A stretch of 64,000 nucleotides of DNA. Source: Sarocladium kiliense (Eukaryota; Ascomycota; Sordariomycetes; Hypocreales; Sarocladiaceae). This document shows, one piece after another, positions 45,002 to 57,043 of the stretch. Each line of letters starts with the position of its first letter. Positions within the stretch are counted from its first letter, which is position 1. Under the pieces are notes generated by a model, which had not been told where the DNA came from, made no database searches, and saw only the letters and a program-made list of their open reading frames with translations. The translations under genes and the position numbers were made by a program. The stretch is from contig JAUZTG010000034.1 of NCBI GenBank assembly GCA_030734395.1, forward strand, positions 1,116,001 through 1,180,000, given 5' to 3'.

Positions 45002-48000
45002 TCACCATTCCATCAGTGCCAGCTTCGCCGTCGCTCGCAGTGCTGCAGCACGGATACTACGCCGTAGCGCACCCGTATATTCGACCTTCGTCCTCTTCTT
45101 TACCCCAGCCTTGCTGATGGGCTTGAGCACAGCGGGCCTCTCAACCACATTTACCATCTGATCCGGCAGACCAGAAGGCTCTATCTCGTTCTCGGTCTCA
45201 ATAGAGTTCCTGATCCCCGCTTCTTGAGGCGGGTTTTCAACTGCAGGAGGCTGAGGATCTTTTGTTACGCTGCCGCCTAAAGTATTCATAGGGGGGGATG
45301 ACTCGAACGCCTTTGCAGATAGGTCTCGTTGCTCGGTAGGTCCGCTGAAACTCTGGTGAGGGTACTTCTTTGGCTTTGGCTTTTTGACCCCGTGCCATAG
45401 AGGACCAAGGACTGAAGCCTTTTGGGCCTCAATAGCAATTCCATGCTCCTGAGTCTGGGTCTCGGGCTGGTCGACTGCCATCTCTGGAGGCTGCTCAGCC
45501 AGAGTAGTCGTTGGCAGGCTCTCATCTTGACAGACATCCGGGGCGCTCTCCAGAGCAGATGTGTGAGCTGCCACTGAGGGTACTGAGGAGAGCGTATCCA
45601 AGACTTCAGATCGCTCAAGAGCCCGAGTGAGCTTCTCTGTGCTAATCCTGGGTGACGGAAGTTTCTTCACACCCTCAGCCCTGAAAGGTCCGAGAACCAC
45701 TGGTCTCTCATGGTTCTGGCCCTCAATTTGGGCATCGGCCATGGCCTCGTCTTCATCATTTGCAACATTCTTCGATGAGTCTGCCTTCTCAACTGTCTCC
45801 TCGTACACAGATGCAACGGGAGACTTGGAGCGGGAAGGTGACCTGCGTGGCTCTGGGAGTTCTTCATCGTCACCTTCATAACCCGAAGTTTCTGTAGGTG
45901 CGTCAGGGAGTGGAACTCGCGATGAGATGCTTTGCCTGAGGGGGCTGCTACCTCTCGATGATTCAGCTCGCCTTCGCAAGGCGCTGAGCTCTACAAGACC
46001 GGGTATGCGATCTTCAACGAAAGCAGACGGCGATTGGTGCCCGCTCATCATCCGCCTTTTGACTCGATGTCCAATGCGGTCCTTGGAGGTTTGGGAAGGT
46101 GATAGCCGAGCTTCATCTTCACCTTCACTGCTGCTTGAGAAGGCCATGGTATGTGTTCTCTTGGTACCGCGTGAAGGTAACCTCTCGCTTGAAAGCTCCG
46201 AAGGATGGCTTGTCATCCTGTCGGCGGACACAATCTGCGAGACCTCAGGCTCTGGGGACAAGAAGCCGTGAGCCTTGCTTTCCGATAGCGGTCCTTCCTG
46301 TGATGGTAGCGAAGGAGCCTTCCATTCTGGAGTCTTGGGCTGACGACGACACGCATCATTGGCCACTTCTTCACCTTCAAGATGTACCTGAGGCACATCA
46401 ACCGTAGTTAGATCGTTGCTGAGCGCATTATGAGTCAGCTGAGTGCTTGTAGAGAGGTTCTCCTTTGGTAATTCAGAGTCGGTATGTCCAGACTCGGTGG
46501 CCGGATCTTTGTGGAGTGAAGGATCCTCATCAACATCTATATCAAGCCGATGGTCAGACGAAGGACTTGGCGGTGTCGAATCATCGATTGCATTGTCGGA
46601 GTGAGCACCATCGGAGCAATCGCGGGGACACTGATGTTCATAATCGTTCATCGGCCGGTACAAAGCGGCAGTGGCTTCTTTCTTTGTCTCAGGCTCTGTT
46701 TCCGGCGATACAGGCTCGTACAGATTGTCCCAGAGAGGTTCTTCCTCTTCAAGCGCCTTGGAGTCGCTTACATGATCCTGCTGGCTGGAAGGTTTCTCGA
46801 CAACATCTGTAGTAGACTGCAAGTCGACAGACAGAGTCTTTGGTGACACTTCATCACTCACGCCCCCATGTTGAACACTGACTGTGTGAGAGGTGGTGAC
46901 TTGATTCTGATCGTCTTTGACTGAACCAGTCGGCATGGCAGTGAATTGGCTCTCTGCACCAGACTTTGTCTTCGGCGAAATCAAGTCGTCACCATGATCT
47001 CGGGATATGCGTTCACCATCAGGTTCGTCTGACTTGCCACTGGCAGACTGAAACTCTTTCAAGTAGAATGGATCGGTAATGGTGAACAGCGACTCATCTG
47101 GACCGGCGGAAAGTTGCCGCGGAAACACCAGCCCGTCTGGGGTCTTCTCGAGCTCGAACTCGGGTTCTTTGCCTACGGAGATGGAAAGTCGTTGCATGGC
47201 TTCCTCAGTGGCTTTACCGATAGGTAAGGCTGAGCCGCTATCAGATTGCTGAGGCATTTCCTTGACTTGTTCATATCCGTAAGTCAAACCAAGAGATGTT
47301 GCGACTTCGTTCCCAGTTGATTGAGGAGCTGGTTTCGCTGGTGGAGGCATCATATCAAGATCATCGTCGAGGTTCTCTCCGGGATTATCAGTCTCAGACT
47401 TATCGGGAACAAGCTGCTCTTCGTCCCACAGACTGTCGAAGGAGTCCGAGGCTTTTTGAAGGCCTTGATTGGCACAACCAGCTGTCGAGCTGACCTGCTC
47501 GAGGCTGTGCGCTTCCGGAACATCAGACTGTTCACCCTCCTCCACGTCGTCATCATAGACTATCGGTTCTTCTTCGCAGTCGAAAGTATCAGACCTCCCC
47601 AAACCATCATGTTGTGTAGACTTGACGTCTTGGCCTTCTGACATGGGCTCGTCCATCGTTTCGCGGCCTTCATCTGAGCCATCAAAGAAGTTGATCTCGG
47701 GATCAGAGGATTCTTCGGGCTCCTCAATGTAGTCAATCTCGCATTCAGATCCCTCATCATCGACTGCACCCATATGAGACGAGTATATCTCGGAATCGCT
47801 GATCCAAGGAAAAATGATGGCCTTTCTAGGCCGAGTGGCTTCCTGGGGAAGATCCTCAACTTCCGCATCTCCATCGATATGAGCGGAGGAGTCTGGGTTT
47901 GCGTGTTGTCGAGCTTCCTCTGCGTACTTGTCTATAGTCGAATGGGACACTTCTTTGCTTTCAGCCCACTTCTTCTCCTCATCTCCATCAAAATGCACGC

Positions 48001-49201
48001 GCTTTCCCCGGCGCCTGTGAGGCTTTAGCTCATCTGGGGCCATTTGATTCAGTGCCTCACACTCCGATTCCGTATATTCAAGGCTGGACTCGGTGGCATA
48101 GCGTAGTACTTGTTCAATGTTGTTGAGCACGGTCAAGTCCTCTTCCTCAGATGATCCCTCTTCGTGAGGCCACCACCAACCGGCCATAGTAGTCTCATCT
48201 GCGGGAGGCAGAGACCGCTCAGGAGCCCAGATGCTTCTGTCCATCCACATCTTATCAATTCGATTATGGAGGCTTTTGAGGTCGTCTGGCTCTGCTGTGT
48301 GGCTGTTGAACATCTCTCGAATGGGTCTCGAAACTCGATTGAAGCGAATATACTCCTCTGCCTTCTCAGCCTCCCAGAGGAACCATGGCCGTGATGTGAT
48401 GAAGTCCCAGACCTCAGCAGGCGATGCGTCAGTACGCAGTCGTTCACGTGCTGCAATGACATGGTATTGTCCTCGTAGAAATGACTCTCGGCCCATCACG
48501 AGATCGCTGACGCAGCTCACCGCCGCGTCTTTATCAAGGTCTCGTAGATCTGCGCGCCACTCTTCGGACCAGTGGGAAAAGTCGTCTCGCTCCTTTGACC
48601 ATTGATAGTATCGACCTGGAATACCCCAAGACTCCCCCCAGAGGCCCAGCCGCTGCCAGCGTCTCTTGACGAAGTGCCTGGCCATGATATTGAGACGCTC
48701 GTCCCCGAACTCTGAGTCTCGAAAGAAATTATATGTCTCCAGAATACACTGATTGCTTTGAAGGAAATGCTCGATCCTGGTCTTTTCGACATTGAGCTCC
48801 TCTTGAAGTCGGCCGTTTACTACATTGCAGAGCTTCATGCAGTGGTCATAAAGTATAAGAAGTTCATCCTTCACAAGTGGCGGGTCGAGGTAGCTAGCCA
48901 GACTCTCAAGAACCTCTTCTGTAGACGGTATAGGCTGCCCTGAAAATTTCCACTTGTGTAGGAGAAAGCTATGGTTCCAGTCAAATGGCGGAGAGATGAC
49001 TTCAGGGACATCATCAGTCTCGAAACGCAGTTTCTGCTCTGCCTGCAAAGCTGGTTCCACTGCTTCGGGATCGCCTAGACGCAGATTCACTCGTCCGTTG
49101 AGGTGTGCTTGTAAGTCTTCGAAATTGCGGTAGATGGCCTTTGAATCAGGCCAATAGCCCTGCTCGTGGGCAGATGGAGGGGGATTTTCTGGATCAGACA
49201 T
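45002..49201 (-). CDS. Unknown 1399-residue acidic protein with repeated VLxPxxxxGVKK motif
   Basis: Single exon of 4.2 kb. I do not recognise the family. The first 390 residues look folded and aromatic-rich (WGESWGIPGRYYQWSKERDD, WFLWEAEKAEEYIRFNRVSR). Residues about 400-1150 are acidic, Ser/Glu/Pro-rich and probably disordered. KRVHFDG (400-406) fits the RVxF motif for docking to protein phosphatase 1. Near the C-terminus the motif VVLGPFRAEGVKK (from about 1166), SVLGPLWHGVKK (about 1262) and AVLKPISKAGVKK (about 1355) recurs every 93-96 residues. The basic end EYTGALRRSIRAAALRATAK could be a DNA- or membrane-contacting helix. A regulatory or scaffold role is a guess. Confidence 0.8.
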   Translation of the reverse strand: MSDPENPPPSAHEQGYWPDSKAIYRNFEDLQAHLNGRVNLRLGDPEAVEPALQAEQKLRFETDDVPEVISPPFDWNHSFLLHKWKFSGQPIPSTEEVLESLASYLDPPLVKDELLILYDHCMKLCNVVNGRLQEELNVEKTRIEHFLQSNQCILETYNFFRDSEFGDERLNIMARHFVKRRWQRLGLWGESWGIPGRYYQWSKERDDFSHWSEEWRADLRDLDKDAAVSCVSDLVMGRESFLRGQYHVIAARERLRTDASPAEVWDFITSRPWFLWEAEKAEEYIRFNRVSRPIREMFNSHTAEPDDLKSLHNRIDKMWMDRSIWAPERSLPPADETTMAGWWWPHEEGSSEEEDLTVLNNIEQVLRYATESSLEYTESECEALNQMAPDELKPHRRRGKRVHFDGDEEKKWAESKEVSHSTIDKYAEEARQHANPDSSAHIDGDAEVEDLPQEATRPRKAIIFPWISDSEIYSSHMGAVDDEGSECEIDYIEEPEESSDPEINFFDGSDEGRETMDEPMSEGQDVKSTQHDGLGRSDTFDCEEEPIVYDDDVEEGEQSDVPEAHSLEQVSSTAGCANQGLQKASDSFDSLWDEEQLVPDKSETDNPGENLDDDLDMMPPPAKPAPQSTGNEVATSLGLTYGYEQVKEMPQQSDSGSALPIGKATEEAMQRLSISVGKEPEFELEKTPDGLVFPRQLSAGPDESLFTITDPFYLKEFQSASGKSDEPDGERISRDHGDDLISPKTKSGAESQFTAMPTGSVKDDQNQVTTSHTVSVQHGGVSDEVSPKTLSVDLQSTTDVVEKPSSQQDHVSDSKALEEEEPLWDNLYEPVSPETEPETKKEATAALYRPMNDYEHQCPRDCSDGAHSDNAIDDSTPPSPSSDHRLDIDVDEDPSLHKDPATESGHTDSELPKENLSTSTQLTHNALSNDLTTVDVPQVHLEGEEVANDACRRQPKTPEWKAPSLPSQEGPLSESKAHGFLSPEPEVSQIVSADRMTSHPSELSSERLPSRGTKRTHTMAFSSSSEGEDEARLSPSQTSKDRIGHRVKRRMMSGHQSPSAFVEDRIPGLVELSALRRRAESSRGSSPLRQSISSRVPLPDAPTETSGYEGDDEELPEPRRSPSRSKSPVASVYEETVEKADSSKNVANDEDEAMADAQIEGQNHERPVVLGPFRAEGVKKLPSPRISTEKLTRALERSEVLDTLSSVPSVAAHTSALESAPDVCQDESLPTTTLAEQPPEMAVDQPETQTQEHGIAIEAQKASVLGPLWHGVKKPKPKKYPHQSFSGPTEQRDLSAKAFESSPPMNTLGGSVTKDPQPPAVENPPQEAGIRNSIETENEIEPSGLPDQMVNVVERPAVLKPISKAGVKKRTKVEYTGALRRSIRAAALRATAKLALMEW

Positions 49202-50028
49202 CTTGTGTAGGTGTCTGGATGAAGCGAAGTATCGTCGTGCGTTGCGATTGGTATATGCTCTGTGGCAGTTGCCGTCATTAGGACCGGCAATGCTCTGGTG
49301 GGTATCTATTTCGTGTGTCTTCGTCGTTCAGTTTGTTTCGTGTCCGAATGTCGAGTCTCCAAACCATGGTGGTTGCTGTCACTGGTATGGGCGGAGCGAC
49401 ATTTTATTAACAACAAGTAACTGTCACCAATTAGCTTTGGACAAGATCAATATGGAAAGCGAGGCCTGGGCTTGAAAGAGCGGCCCAGAATAACAACACG
49501 CTCTGGAGGTGCGCTTTGACCCAAGTGTAACTTTACAAAGGCCGCCACGGATGGCGCAGACTACAGCAGAAGACCACCCCCAGGAGGTTCAAAGACACGG
49601 TTTACAGCTAGCGAGCCTAGGCTTGGACTGCGATAGATGCTTGCCATCATGCATACGAATTTCGAACTAGCATTCATCGCTTCACAATGGGGCATGTTGC
49701 CGTTCTCAGCTGCGGTCCATGTACGGCGAAGCTCTTCAGACCTCCTCAGTCAGCCGATCATATTTAGAAGATATCTAAATTGTGATCTCAGGTGCTCTAG
49801 TGTTGGCATGGGCTTCTGCGTAATGACCAGTAAAGTAGCCTTCGCAGTATGACTCTGTATGGGTGTGTGAGCCAGGAGTGAACAAAGGCACATGGCCCCT
49901 GCGCACACGAAGGGAGGACTGCACAATGTTGTGCTCAATGAGGAATCCCCTGTTATCGGATGACAGCACCTTCAGATGAGATTGAAACTTCGCTTTACTT
50001 TGAATATTCAAGGTGCTAAATGCAATAT
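49202..50028. other. Intergenic region
   Basis: 827 bp with the promoter of the 1399-residue protein gene and the 3' end of the 5-oxoprolinase gene. No gene, tRNA or repeat is recognised. Confidence 0.5.
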
Positions 50029-53000
50029 CTAGTTGCTAGCCTCTTGGGCAAGCTGGAACTGACTGACATACCTCCGCTCAACACCATTCGACTTGATCTC
50101 CTCTGCACCATTCTCCCCTTCTTCATCAGCTGCACCCCATGCACCTCCTCCTGGCGTGTCCATGACAAACCAGTCTCCCTTTGCTACCTTGAAGTCCTTC
50201 CGCCCTCCCACACGGCACCAGTGCCCCTTCTGACCACCACCCTTTACAATATAGTTCACCCCAGACTTTCCAGGCTCGCCACCAAACATGCCGTAAGGGC
50301 GGTGGACTCTGCGCTCAGATACAATGCTGCAGCTCATGGCTCTGCCAAATTCGTACACACGGCGGATACCGTTGCCGCCATTCCACTTGCCCTTGCCGCC
50401 CGAGCCCTCTTTGATAGAAAACTCTTTGAGGACCACTGGATACCTCTTCTCCAAGATCTCGGCGTCACTGATGCGAGTGTTGGTCATGTGCACGTGCACA
50501 CCGCTCGTACCATGCCAGCCTGGGCCAGCACCACTGCCACCGCAGACAGTCTCGCCGAACCCAAAGCCAGTATCAGGGATGGGTTCGCCTGTTGCGCGAT
50601 CGAAGTTGCCGTCGTGGCCAAAGGAGACGACGTTGCAATCACCCTGACTAGCTGCACACGCAGCGAACGCCTTGATCACAACGTCGGTGACTCGTTGTGA
50701 TGTGATAGGGTTACCAGCACAGACCGCGCGTTCGGCTGAGGGGTTAAGAATGGTACCCTCAGGAATAGTGAAGGTGATTGGCCGCAAACAACCCTCGTTG
50801 AGGGGGATGTCCTGGTTAATCAGGCATCTGAGCACATAAAGACTTGCGCTGCGTGCGATGGCTTGTGGAGCGTTGAAAGAGTGGTAGCCCTCTTCACCCG
50901 TTCCAGTAAAGTCGAAGTGTGCTGAATCCGTCTTGGGATCGATGGTCACTGTCAGCTGAATAGGTGTACCGTCATCCATGTAGTCCACGGCAGTGAGTGG
51001 CTTGCCGCCTGTCTCCTCGTATGTGCGTCGCAGGAAGTCCCTCACAGCCAACTCAGCGTTGCTGGTAATTGCGCGCATGTAGAAGTGAACGGTCTCGAGG
51101 GTGTTCTCCTCGATGAGCTCTGTCATAAGCGCTGCGCCCTTAGCATTCGCCGATACTTGTGCTTTGAGATCGTTGATGTTATCGGCAAGCTTGCGTGTAC
51201 CGCTGCAGCCAGGGTACTTTCCGGGCTCGTCGAGAAGTAGCTTCGTGATACCCTCCTCGTCAAAGACGCCATCACGGACGAGGAACTCAGAAACAATGGC
51301 AGCACCCTCTTCGAACAGCTCGGTTGAGCCAGCAGGCATACTGCCCGGCATAATGCCACCTAGTATATGGTTAGCAAGACATAAAGCAGCTGTAATGGCG
51401 TATTTTCCTTACCAATTTCCTGGTGGTGACCTCTGCTGGCAAAGTAGAAAGTGATCTCTTTGCCCTCCGAGTCGAAGTTAGGTGTGATGCAGGTGATGTC
51501 AGGAAGATGGGTGCCTCCCGAGATAGGATGATTGGCAACAATGACATCTCCGGGACGAAGTTGACCCTTGTACTTGTTATGCTGGAACATGACTGCCTGC
51601 TCCATAGAGCCTAAGTGAACTGGTACATGTGGTGCGTTGGCGACGAGGCGGCCATCCGGCGAGAACAGGGCGCAGGAGAAATCCAGGCGTTCTATTTCAG
51701 ATGTTAGCAGCGGTCCAAAGACAGAGCTCAGTGGATTGACCGACCTTTGATGTTGACCGACACACTAGTCTTTTGCAAAGCGTGGCCCATCTGCTCAGCG
51801 ATGCTCATGAAGCGATGACCGAAGATCGTCAGCTGGGCGGGATCGACCTTCCTAGCCTCCGCTGGTGTCTGATCATCAATGCCAGCAGCAATGGGGGCCT
51901 TCCTCTGAAGCTCAAGCACAACATGACGTTCGAGGATGATTGCGTGTGCCTCTGGGCTGACCACGATGGTCTGAGTGTTGTCAAGGACAATGGCTGGGCC
52001 TTGAACCTTGGCACCCTTGTCTAGAGACGTTAGGAAGTAGACGGGAGCGTCATACCATCCACCCTCGAAGAAGATCCTGGTGCGGTTCGCAACCTTGTCT
52101 TCGCCAGGGGCGATAAGGGACGAGGCTGCTAGCTGCTCATCAAGCTTGAACTCAGGCTCAATAGCGCTGCTCTTGGCAGTTGCGCGCACTCGAACATTCT
52201 CAATCAGGATGGAGCGGCCAGCCATGATGAAAGAGAACTGGCGCCTATGCTCCTCGGTGAAGGCATCAGCCCATGACTGGTCGCCAGTAGGCCGAGCGAT
52301 CATGAAGGTGGTATCGGAACCGACATATCTCAAGTTAAGGAAGTGCTCGAACTCGAGCGCATCCTCCTTAGCACCTTCTTTGATGAGCTTCTCAGAAGCT
52401 ATGGTCTCTAGCTCCTTCAGACGGGCATCGAGCTCCTCCGTAGAAGTCTCTAGGTCGGCAGAGAAGGGTTTCTGAACATCGTGTACCAGATCTGCCAAAG
52501 CCATGCCATAAGCTGACAAGATGGACGAGTACTGGTGAATCAAGATCCTGTCGATGTTGAGGTTTGCGGCAATGGCCTATGTAATGTCAGTTTTCTGCTG
52601 TGAAAAGATCAGAGAAGGCGTCAACTTACACATGCATGCTGGCCTCCAGCACCACCAAACACAGCGAGCTCATGATCTGAGGTGCGATACCCTTTGGCCT
52701 CTGTGAGAGACCGGATTGGGCGGCACATAGTCTCATTAGCCACCTGAAGGAAGCCAAGAGCAAGCTCCTCCACTGTCTTGGGCTTGCCACCAGAAGCTGA
52801 GAGATCAGCATTGACCTCAACCAGGAGTGACTCGAATGCCTTCCTCGCGCCCTCGTAGTCTAGAGGCTCGTCCTCATTAGGCCCAAAGATCTTGGGGAAG
52901 TATTTGGCTTGTAATCGTCCAAGAACTAGGTTGGCATCGGTGACAGTCAATGGACCCCCCTTGCGGTATGCGACTGGGCCAGGGTGGGCGCTGGCAGATT

Positions 53001-54218
53001 CAGGACCAGCAAGGAACAGGCCATTCCTATAGGAGAGGATGCTACCACCGCCAGCAGCGACGGTGTCGACCTCGAGTTGAGGTGACATCAATGTCACGCC
53101 AGCAGTGATACTCTCAAAGACCTGTTCAAAGGTTCCGGCATAGCGTGAGACATCCGTAGAGGTACCTCCCATGTCGAAGCCAATGATAGGTTTGCGCCTC
53201 TCAAGATCGAAGCAAGTCCTCGCCATGCCTACAACACCACCAGCAGGGCCCGAAAGAATAGCGCGCAGGCCGTTGAAGCCTTGCCAGCCAACCAGCCCAC
53301 CGTCACTCTGCATGAACTCGCAGCGGGCGCCATTCTCATCTTCGAGATGACCGACGAAGCCCTTACGGAAGCCGTCGATGTACGCTTTGGTGAGAGGAGT
53401 CAGGTAGGCATCTGCTGTGGCAGAGTATCCTCTGGAAATGGCCTTGATGGAGGGGAAGATTTGTGAGGATAATGAGATTTGAGTGAAGCCGATCTCTTCG
53501 GCGATCTTACCCAACTCAAGTTCATGAGATGGGAAGGTGTAAGAGTGCAGAAGGACGATGGCAAGCGCGCGAACACCCTTGTCAAAAAGAGCTTGAAGAC
53601 CCTTGCGAGCTCCATCAACATCTATACCTGTCAGTCTAACCATAGTCACTATTGGACGTCAATGAACTTACCGAGTGGCTGCAGGACACGAATGGCCTCT
53701 CCGCCAATACCAGTCTGCAGGTTATAAGATGCTCTCTCAGGATCTGTGAGCGAAGAAGCATCCTCTGAGGAGTCGTGGAGGGTAACGCGCTCGTCAACCT
53801 CAAGCACATCTCTGAAGAGAGTCTCTGGTCTTCTGATGTTCAGATCGAAGAGCTTTGGTCTCGTCTGGTCGCCAATGTTGAGAAGATCCTTAAACCCGCG
53901 AGTAACGACCAGCGCGCAAGGCGTTGATGCACGCTCTAATAATGCGTTGGTTGCTACTGTCGTACCCATCTTGATAGACTCAATTCCTGATGTCTCAATC
54001 TGCTGACCACGAGGGATGACCTTCCCCGTTGCTCGCTCAAGAATCCTCCGGATGCCCTCAGTAGGGGCATCGGCGTAGTTTGTGGGATCATTGCTGAGGA
54101 GTTTGACGAGAATGTCTGGCTTCCCAGGGACAATACCCAGGCAGTCTGTGAATGTGCCACCGCGGTCAATGGCAATTCGAATCCGCGAGTTAGGCGGGGT
54201 GTCTCCCATGTACGGCAT
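50029..54218 (-). CDS. OXP1: ATP-dependent 5-oxoprolinase (Oxp1)
   Basis: Five exons: 54218-53672, 53621-52630, 52576-51745, 51691-51413 and 51359-50029; 1326 residues. The N-terminal hydantoinase A half has the ATP-binding DRGGTFTD (18-25) and a second phosphate loop [29 protein letters not shown] spans the exon 2/3 junction. The C-terminal hydantoinase B half has [18 protein letters not shown] and [20 protein letters not shown]. The enzyme opens 5-oxoproline to glutamate with ATP in the gamma-glutamyl (glutathione salvage) cycle, in the cytosol. Length is typical of eukaryotic enzymes, which carry both subunits on one chain. All junctions keep frame and no defect is seen. Confidence 0.95.
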
Positions 54219-57043
54219 AGTGGGCGATTGTGAAGATGCTCAGTCTATGCTGCAGAGGAGATAAGAGTTGGGTCGAACTTCAAGACTTAAAGGTGAGGTT
54301 CTATAAACTACAAGATGTCGGAACACACTCGGCCAGCGGAGCACACAGCTACTCAGGCCGGCCGTCGCACTGTGGTTTGCCGTCCCCGGGAAGCCATCAA
54401 GATGCCGAAACGGAGGCTAGGCAACGGAGGGAGATGCCGTGAATCGCTGTCCATTGCCACCAGAAAGCTACGGGAACCAAAGGCGTGAGGAGCTGGATGA
54501 GGGGGAGGGGGTGCAACTAGGCGCCGTGACAAGTGCCGGAGGTTGGAGTCGGGATGGTGTGAAGGCTGTCGGACAGAAGAGTCCGACGCGCGGACTTGAT
54601 GCCCGACGGATCTGATGCGACACATGCAACCACTCTCGTGATGGTTGGCTAGACGCTATTCTGGTCGCTATTCTGGTCGCTATTCTAGTCGCTATTCTAG
54701 TCACTATTCTGATCCATATTTTGTTCGTTATCTCACGAAGCAAGCTCATCTGGCGCGTCTCGCAGACAATCTTCCCAAAGCCCCTGAGTACAGTAAAGAG
54801 ACAACATGAGCCGAACAGGGGTGTTTGGCTCGGCGCGTTCTACTAGTCAACACATCATGGGATGCTTGAAAATATCTGTCTAACTTTCTCTCAGTATTGA
54901 AAGCAACTGAAAATAAGATCATTCGACCAAGCTCAAAATCCCCGTATGCTCTATCTCCACTGAAGAGACTGCAAGGTCTGTCGTGGCCATAACCCTACGA
55001 TCGAAGTAGCTATTGTGATCACGGACAGCACGCCGTGCGCAAAGAGACGGCGGTTCATACAGCCTCACTTTGGGGTAGCTTCCAGGACTGCACGATCAAC
55101 GGCCATTCTGGGCGGGACGACCTCGAGTCCAAACCGACTTCTCCCAGCTCCGGCAGCCTGATTTGGGTCCTCCAAACTATATAGAGGAGGCGACGATCCT
55201 TGGGTGTTAGGATTCGCGTCGCTGTGTGAGGATCAAGGGAATAAAATTGCCCACGGATGAGGCTATCGTGGTGTTGACAATAGAGTGAGCGGCCAAGGGC
55301 TGAGATATCCCAGGCCGTGATGATTTGGCCCAACAATAATCCAGGCCATAGGTTCATTTAGGTAATTTGTTGAGCCAAGATATATCGTGAGTCCAAGTTG
55401 TTCGCTAAGCTTGAATTGTGACTCGAATATCCAACTATTTTAGTCGCCGGTTTGTTGCAATGGCAAAGGTAGAAGCTCCGAGGCGTTGCTTCCGGCTCCG
55501 ATCGCCTCAGTCGGCGTCCTCGGCGACAAGTGGGGCCGTGTCGACATTCTGCTACAACTTGTCCCCCGAGGGTGCACCAGCTGCAAACTTCCAGCCAGTG
55601 AGCTCAGTTCGACAAGAAAAGCGCGATCAAGAAACCTAAATGAGTGTTCGGACATCGAGCTGTAAATCCCTGCTCGTAGCTCGCAAAGCCTAGACGCATT
55701 CAAGCTCAAGGGGGAGAAACGGTCGAGACCTTTCTGGCTGGGCCGGAGACGGAGGTGATATTCCCAAATCCTGTCTAACATCTTAGTTATAACAACTCAT
55801 GATATGTGACCCAGGATTATGTTTCTGTACAGATCCTGACTGTAATAAATTAGTTGGAGCGTATGCCGCCGATGGAGGGGGCTGTTGCTGTGCTGCTACG
55901 GAGTGACATTTCCCGAGTCCTGTTGGACTATCATATTACCGTTCCATCGGATCGAAATGCAACTGATGGTATCCTGACCTGCAGCATCGAGATTCCACGC
56001 CATGGCGCTGCTGACATGCTTGAAAATCTGGCCGTGGGCCTCGCTGCCGGCTACTTGCGCATCATTGTCCGTTTCGCCAGAGAGATGCTCAACTGACTAG
56101 GCGCCAAGGGGTTCCGGGGTGTTGATTGCCTAGGGTCACCCACGTTCAACATATTTTCGTTGACTGTTCTTTTGAGAGAACCAGTGGTGGCCAGAGAGCC
56201 GGGGCTACTGATGTGGCACAGCCAATATCAGCGGCACCTGGAAACCAACGCAGCGCAGGAGTGAAATACAATCATACAGAGTAAACATGTATCAGTGTAG
56301 TAGCGTGATTTCGTATCACCAAGTCAGCAGCAAACGCCACTTGGTGGTGCATAGAAGGAAGGCGGGAGAGAGAGTCCCATGCATGGGATTCCGCTTTGAA
56401 AATACCCAAGGAAACACTAAAGCCGGCTCAACATGACCAAAGCCGTCCTGGAGACTTGTTCATTTAGATGGGGTGGTGTGCGGTGGCCTTTCGGCGTGTC
56501 GGACTCGTGCCCGCGAACCGTCAAAGCACCTAGAGCTGTAGTAGCACCCTGGTTCCTCCACACAAACACTTTGTCTGGGGACATGATTGCCAAAAACGAT
56601 CCGTGGTCCATCGTGTGATTCCTAAGTGTAAATATGACACATGGGAATTCCATGACCCCGCCGCTCTGCCCCGGACTTTCAGTCCCGTCTCCGCCGACCT
56701 GAAATCCGGGGTACCCATACGCACCCCTACCATGCGGAGCGTCACTCATTCGCTCAGACAGATCGGTTATAGGACTGTAACGGCTAATGCATATTCTTGC
56801 CTTGCAGGCAATATGCTCACGTGAGCTCTTTTTAACATGATGATTCGAGGTACCCCTGCCAGTAAACAGAAGAGCAAGCGCCGTTGTAACGTCGTCTCTA
56901 TTTGAAGGAGAGTTGTTCTAGAAGTTGGCAATTGCTCATTAAGGACGAAAAGTTACAATCTATCCATACACGTCTTCGCTCTGATTGGTAGTCCATTCAC
57001 ATCGGGACCGTATAGCTCTCCTCCTCATAGTGAAGTTTGGTCT
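54219..57043. other. 2.8 kb intergenic region
   Basis: Upstream of 5-oxoprolinase and downstream of the MFS gene. It contains the 12-bp minisatellite listed separately. Minus-strand open frames at 55055-55357, 55440-55781 and 56417-56749 and a plus-strand one at 55854-56096 lack recognisable domains or codon-level support, so I call none. It could hold a decayed gene. Confidence 0.4.
54654..54725 (+). repeat. 12-bp minisatellite (CGCTATTCTGGT)
   Basis: Two identical copies, two with one change (CGCTATTCTAGT) and two decayed copies (CACTATTCTGAT, CCATATTTTGTT), in head-to-tail order. The decay increases in one direction, as expected for replication slippage followed by mutation. Confidence 0.92.

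Noticed and set aside
55055..55781. Two minus-strand open frames in the 2.8 kb gap
   Set aside because: They look protein-like but lack any domain and no splice pair joins them convincingly. Kept as unassigned sequence.
55854..56096. 80-residue plus-strand open frame
   Set aside because: No homologue recognised, no promoter or intron context; the length is expected by chance.
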